From IMG/VR virus record IMGVR_UViG_3300005529_000436, positions 1 through 40,470 of that record: a stretch of DNA of 40,470 nucleotides. The stretch is one strand, 5' to 3'. Numbering within the stretch: the first letter of the stretch is position 1; each line of letters starts with the position of its first letter. The notes beneath the pieces were generated by a model. It did no database searches and had not been told where the DNA came from. It worked only from the letters and a program-made list of their open reading frames with translations. Of the stretch, positions 38,286 through 40,470 are shown one piece after another. The stretch comes from a virus. The translations under genes were made by a program, and so were the position numbers.

Positions 38286-38465
38286 CTATCTGTGCGTTTC
38301 CCGAATTGGTGCTGGCACACGCGCAGGATTTTCCTCCGCCTCCAGGGTGCGGGAGATGCAGTAGCGGATTGCGTTGGTGCGGTCGAGTCCGAGTTTCTGA
38401 GCGAATTTATCCAAGGCTTTGAGCTGGGCAGCAGTCAATCCAATGTGAACGCGCGTAAGAGCCAT
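38286..38465 (-). CDS. Ribbon-helix-helix regulator (second), 59 residues
   Basis: ATG at 38465, stop TAG at 38286. MALTRVHIGLTAAQLKALDKF, then AQKLGLDRTNAIRYCISRTLEAEE fits CopG/Arc well (RVxIxL..xQLxxLD..A...G.xRxxAIRxxI). A TAGCAT box (38477-38472) six bases upstream of the ATG suggests a leaderless message here too; no SD is present. It is divergent from integrase, whose promoter dyad it may bind. The short tail after residue 48 is polar. Confidence 0.72.
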   Translation of the reverse strand: MALTRVHIGLTAAQLKALDKFAQKLGLDRTNAIRYCISRTLEAEENPARVPAPIRETHR

Positions 38466-38493
38466 GCGGAGATGCTAAAGCCTATGGCATGTG

Positions 38494-38531
38494 TTGTTTG
38501 GTGACTATCGTGTGCCTGTTATGCACACGAT
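38494..38531 (+). promoter_or_regulatory. Integrase promoter with dyad over the -10
   Basis: TTGTTT (38494-38499) and TGTTAT (38517-38522) are 17 bases apart. The -10 lies exactly in the centre of a perfect 9-bp dyad: ATCGTGTGC (38507-38515) and GCACACGAT (38523-38531). A protein bound there would block integrase. The half-site GCACACGA is shared with 38257-38264. Confidence 0.6.
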
Positions 38532-38561
38532 CTACACAGATTTCCACGGAAAAGCGCAGAA

Positions 38562-39920
38562 ATGAGCATTGTCAATATGACCTCCGTTACTGATGGTTCC
38601 AATTTAAAACATGTTACTTCGTCAGTAATAAATCAACACACTTTGGGCCATCACGAATGCCCAGCCTGTGAAATTCAGAAGGCTGCCTTGGTACGCTCGA
38701 TTTCTGCTGACCTGACCTTGGAAGAAGCTCTCGATCAATACATCGCTCTTCGTTCCATCGACGCAACCCCCGGCGCGATCTCTGCTCGGTATGTAAGTGA
38801 ACACACCCAGCGGATGGACCGTAATCACAAAGAATCTCTTCTACTCTTCTTTCGCGGAATGCGACTCCAAGACATCCACTGGTACAACATGCGGGCTTAT
38901 CAACATGCGCGTGTCGCTGGCGCGGAGCCATTTATACGTTTTCGACGCCCGCAAGATGCCAAACCAACCATGAAGAACGGGGAAATTATTGCTCCCCCGA
39001 AAGGCAAGACTCCCTGCCCATGCAAACCTCAGCAAGTGAATCAGGAACTGGGAACGCTTAGGACCCTGAAGGAATTGTCGGGGTGTTGGACGCAGGAAGA
39101 TGAACTGTATTACCAGCAGCTCACTGCACAGCATAGCGGCATCCCGCGCGCTCTCACGCCGGAAGAACAGCGCGTCTGGATCGATGTCTCGCGCTGTCAG
39201 GATCGATGGATGATCGTTCACTGGTGGTCGATTGTAGCCATCGACAGCACCATGAGTACAAATGAGGTTGACGGCCTGCGCATCGGAGATCTCAACCTTT
39301 ACCAGCGCGTCGTCACTGTGCCATGGCCCTGCGCGAAGAACCGTTTCCGCAAGCGCACCATCGCTATTGAGAATGCGGATGCGCTTTGGGCCTGGGAGCG
39401 ATTGCTGGCGCGGGCCTACGATCTCGGTGCGCGCGAACCCCAGCACCATCTCTTTCCATTTGGGGAACGTGGCGCAGGGACAGAAAATGAAAAGAGGAAG
39501 TCCAAGTATGATCCCACCCGCCACATGACCGGCAGCGGCATCAAGCGCCAATGGAACGAAGTCCGCGAAGCCACCAGGCTTGACTGGGTGGATCGCTATG
39601 GCATGCGTCACACTGGCGCAACCAGGCTTGCTGAGGCTGGCGTTCCCATCGACATCATCATGTCCCGCATGGGCCACGCGACGGAAGAAATGCGACAGCA
39701 CTACACGCAGATCAGCGTGTCTGCTCAGCGCCGCTGGCTGAGGCCTCAACCGTACACACAGCACATGTACGCGCCACCGCCGGCACAGATGCCAATGCAG
39801 GCACCTCCGCAGTATCCTCCACAAATTCCACCCTATGGACAAGCCAGCCCGACAGAGTACACATCCCGCACGTGGCCTGAATACCCACATCATCCTCAGG
39901 TGGTGAACTATGGACGCTGA
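38562..39920 (+). CDS. int: Phage integrase, tyrosine recombinase with altered catalytic residues
   Basis: 452 residues. The catalytic half (about 195-390) has a Lys in the beta-hairpin (AKNRFRKRT, K259), Arg349 (YGMRHTGATRLAEAG), His372 (GHATEEM) and the nucleophile Tyr381 (QHYTQI). The usual first Arg (TGxR) is absent; the place reads TMSTNEVDGLR (T233), and the His of HxxR is Tyr346. I recall integrases with a similar TMGTNE segment, so this may be a real subfamily. The N terminus has HxxxHHECPAC (residues 26-36), a possible zinc site. The tail after 395 is Pro-rich (APPPAQMPMQAPP). It lies beside the tRNA piece at 40351, the probable attachment site. Confidence 0.85.
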   Translation: MSIVNMTSVTDGSNLKHVTSSVINQHTLGHHECPACEIQKAALVRSISADLTLEEALDQYIALRSIDATPGAISARYVSEHTQRMDRNHKESLLLFFRGMRLQDIHWYNMRAYQHARVAGAEPFIRFRRPQDAKPTMKNGEIIAPPKGKTPCPCKPQQVNQELGTLRTLKELSGCWTQEDELYYQQLTAQHSGIPRALTPEEQRVWIDVSRCQDRWMIVHWWSIVAIDSTMSTNEVDGLRIGDLNLYQRVVTVPWPCAKNRFRKRTIAIENADALWAWERLLARAYDLGAREPQHHLFPFGERGAGTENEKRKSKYDPTRHMTGSGIKRQWNEVREATRLDWVDRYGMRHTGATRLAEAGVPIDIIMSRMGHATEEMRQHYTQISVSAQRRWLRPQPYTQHMYAPPPAQMPMQAPPQYPPQIPPYGQASPTEYTSRTWPEYPHHPQVVNYGR

Positions 39921-40047
39921 ACATACTCAGCAGCATATTGATTGTCCGGCCTGTGAAAATCTGCGCATAGAAGCCCTGATGCAATTCCATTTAGTTCGTT
40001 TGGAGTGTTTGATTCTATTGAAGCTGCTGCTCCGAAAAAAATCTTAG
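39910..40047 (+). CDS. 45-residue Cys protein resembling the integrase N terminus
   Basis: ATG at 39910 overlaps the integrase end by 11 bases. The protein (MDAEHTQQHIDCPACENLRIEAL then a Leu-rich helix ending RKKS) repeats the motif seen in integrase residues 26-42 (H...HxxCPACEIQKAAL): H, then CPACE, then a short helix. I infer a small partner made with the integrase, perhaps a directionality or regulatory peptide; it could also be a duplicated N-terminal fragment. The C-terminal Leu run may be a coil or membrane helix. Confidence 0.55.
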   Translation: MDAEHTQQHIDCPACENLRIEALMQFHLVRLECLILLKLLLRKKS

Positions 40048-40057
40048 AAAATAATTC

Positions 40058-40086
40058 TTGACATATTTTCCCGAACGCGCGACTAT
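40058..40086 (+). promoter_or_regulatory. Promoter giving a leaderless message for the XRE-type regulator
   Basis: TTGACA (40058-40063) is followed after 17 bases by GACTAT (40081-40086), with an overlapping TATACC (40084-40089). The ATG at 40093 is seven bases after the -10, where transcription should start. No SD lies before it, as in lambda cI from PRM. Confidence 0.65.
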
Positions 40087-40092
40087 ACCTAC

Positions 40093-40296
40093 ATGGCCAA
40101 ATACTTCAGCCACGAAGAACTTGTCGAAGACCTAAGAAAAGAGGTCGGAGAAAGCTCACAGACTGAGGTTGCTGCTAAGTACGGAGTCTCGCGTTCGACG
40201 ATTAACGAAATTCTAAGCGGCAGGCAGGGCATCAGTGAGCGCTTTGCAGAAATTCTCGGTTACGAGCGCGAATTGATGTTTCGCAAGGCCAGCTAG
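40093..40296 (+). CDS. XRE-type helix-turn-helix regulator
   Basis: 67 residues. QTEVAAKYGVSRSTINEILSGRQGISERFAEILGY (about 23-57) is a clear Cro/C1-type helix-turn-helix. No oligomerisation or peptidase domain follows. The strong promoter and lack of SD suggest a leaderless transcript. It lies between integrase and the attachment site. I infer a lysogeny regulator (repressor, Cro or antitoxin-like); the small size favours a Cro-like or anti-termination helper rather than a full CI. Confidence 0.75.
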   Translation: MAKYFSHEELVEDLRKEVGESSQTEVAAKYGVSRSTINEILSGRQGISERFAEILGYERELMFRKAS

Positions 40297-40324
40297 TAGT
40301 TCTTGTTTTGAAGCACTTTTTGAG

Positions 40325-40355
40325 CTAACGATTTGACCTGCTTGCTCTAACGATT
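40325..40355 (+). repeat. Direct repeat CTAACGATT at the edge of the tRNA piece
   Basis: CTAACGATT occurs at 40325-40333 and 40347-40355, 22 bases apart, or about two helical turns. The second copy runs into the tRNA piece, whose anticodon region CGATT CGT AATCG is itself a dyad. This could be the core or arm binding sites of the integrase. Confidence 0.45.
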
Positions 40356-40398
40356 CGTAATCGGCAGGTCACCGGTTCAAGTCCGGTCGTCGGCTCCA
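40351..40398 (+). other. 3' piece of a tRNA-Thr(CGT) gene, probable attachment core
   Basis: The stretch starts within the anticodon stem (CGA, loop TTCGTAA with anticodon CGT, TCGGC), then AGGTC variable loop, a perfect T arm (ACCGG TTCAAGT CCGGT), the 3' acceptor strand CGTCGGC, discriminator T and CCA at 40396-40398. The 5' half is missing: bases before 40351 do not pair (AA instead of GC opposite TCGGC) and no D arm is found. Phages that insert in tRNA genes carry such a 3' copy so the host gene is restored. It lies just after integrase and the regulator. No gene was seen in the remaining 72 bases. Confidence 0.78.
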
Positions 40399-40470
40399 GT
40401 AAAAATCCTCAGACTGGTATTCACCAATCCTCCACACTTCCCACAGCTATCCACAGTTCTGCACCACTTA

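Noticed and set aside
38244-38504. Plus-strand 86-codon frame in the control region
   Set aside because: It is antisense to the second RHH gene, whose product fits a known fold much better.
40325-40398. Complete tRNA gene
   Set aside because: No D arm or 5' acceptor strand pairs with the 3' end; only the part from the anticodon on is present.
1-40470. CRISPR array, insertion sequence or rRNA
   Set aside because: No spaced short repeats with unique spacers, no transposase-like gene and no rRNA segment were seen. The only repeats are the 57-bp array and the short operator and iteron words.
40399-40470. Window ends join to form a closed circle with the left edge
   Set aside because: The frame across the junction stays open and would give Tyr before the first repeat unit, but the upstream bases do not match the repeat, so this does not prove circularity.

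Overview
The window holds most of a temperate tailed phage or prophage with a short-tailed (podovirus-like) gene order. The sequence is moderately GC-rich and gene-dense, with ATGA/GTGA overlaps and good Shine-Dalgarno (SD) sites. The host cannot be proved from the sequence. The flavour of several proteins (NNWSAKGNTNPYT-type secreted protein, TMSTNE-type integrase, long beta-rich tail proteins) makes me guess Acidobacteriota, at low confidence. The left edge cuts a gene, so the genome is not shown to be complete.

Layout. (1) 1-8677, plus strand: early operon. It has the end of a 19-residue-repeat protein, a single-strand-annealing-protein candidate with a Cas4/RecB-like nuclease and a cold-shock-fold protein, a lambda O/P-like replication pair with iteron-like repeats inside the O-like gene, a C5 cytosine methyltransferase, an HNH nuclease, a series of small Cys-rich proteins, and a Fis-type helix-turn-helix protein that may be the late activator. 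It ends in a truncated gene. (2) 8681-37842, minus strand: late region, read right to left. It starts with holin-like and tiny membrane proteins, then terminase small and large, portal, histidine phosphatase, scaffold, major capsid, GroES-like co-chaperonin, adaptor, a 1771-residue modular tail protein, an HNH-AP2 nuclease, GNAT, internal virion proteins, tail fibre and spike proteins, and endolysin. (3) 12748-13406, plus strand: a three-gene secreted/membrane cassette inserted against the late operon (a moron candidate). (4) 37959-40398: lysogeny and attachment region. It has two ribbon-helix-helix regulators (one only 59 residues), operator-like repeats, a divergently read integrase, a 45-residue Cys protein, an XRE-type regulator on what looks like a leaderless transcript, and a 48-bp 3' piece of a Thr-tRNA(CGT) gene, the probable attachment core.

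How it works together (inference). Integrase acts at the tRNA piece. The RHH and XRE proteins bind the dyads around 37960-38531 and 40060 to choose lysogeny or lysis. The early operon recombines, replicates and methylates the DNA, and the leftward late promoter near 37960-37986 feeds lysis, packaging and virion genes. The operator word TACGTGCAAA recurs exactly in front of the moron cassette, tying it to the same regulators. The most unusual points are the iterons inside the O-like gene, an amber-interrupted small gene with a perfect SD (24737-24976), the shared operator, modular domain insertions in the giant tail protein, the non-canonical integrase catalytic residues, and several real genes shorter than 60 codons.
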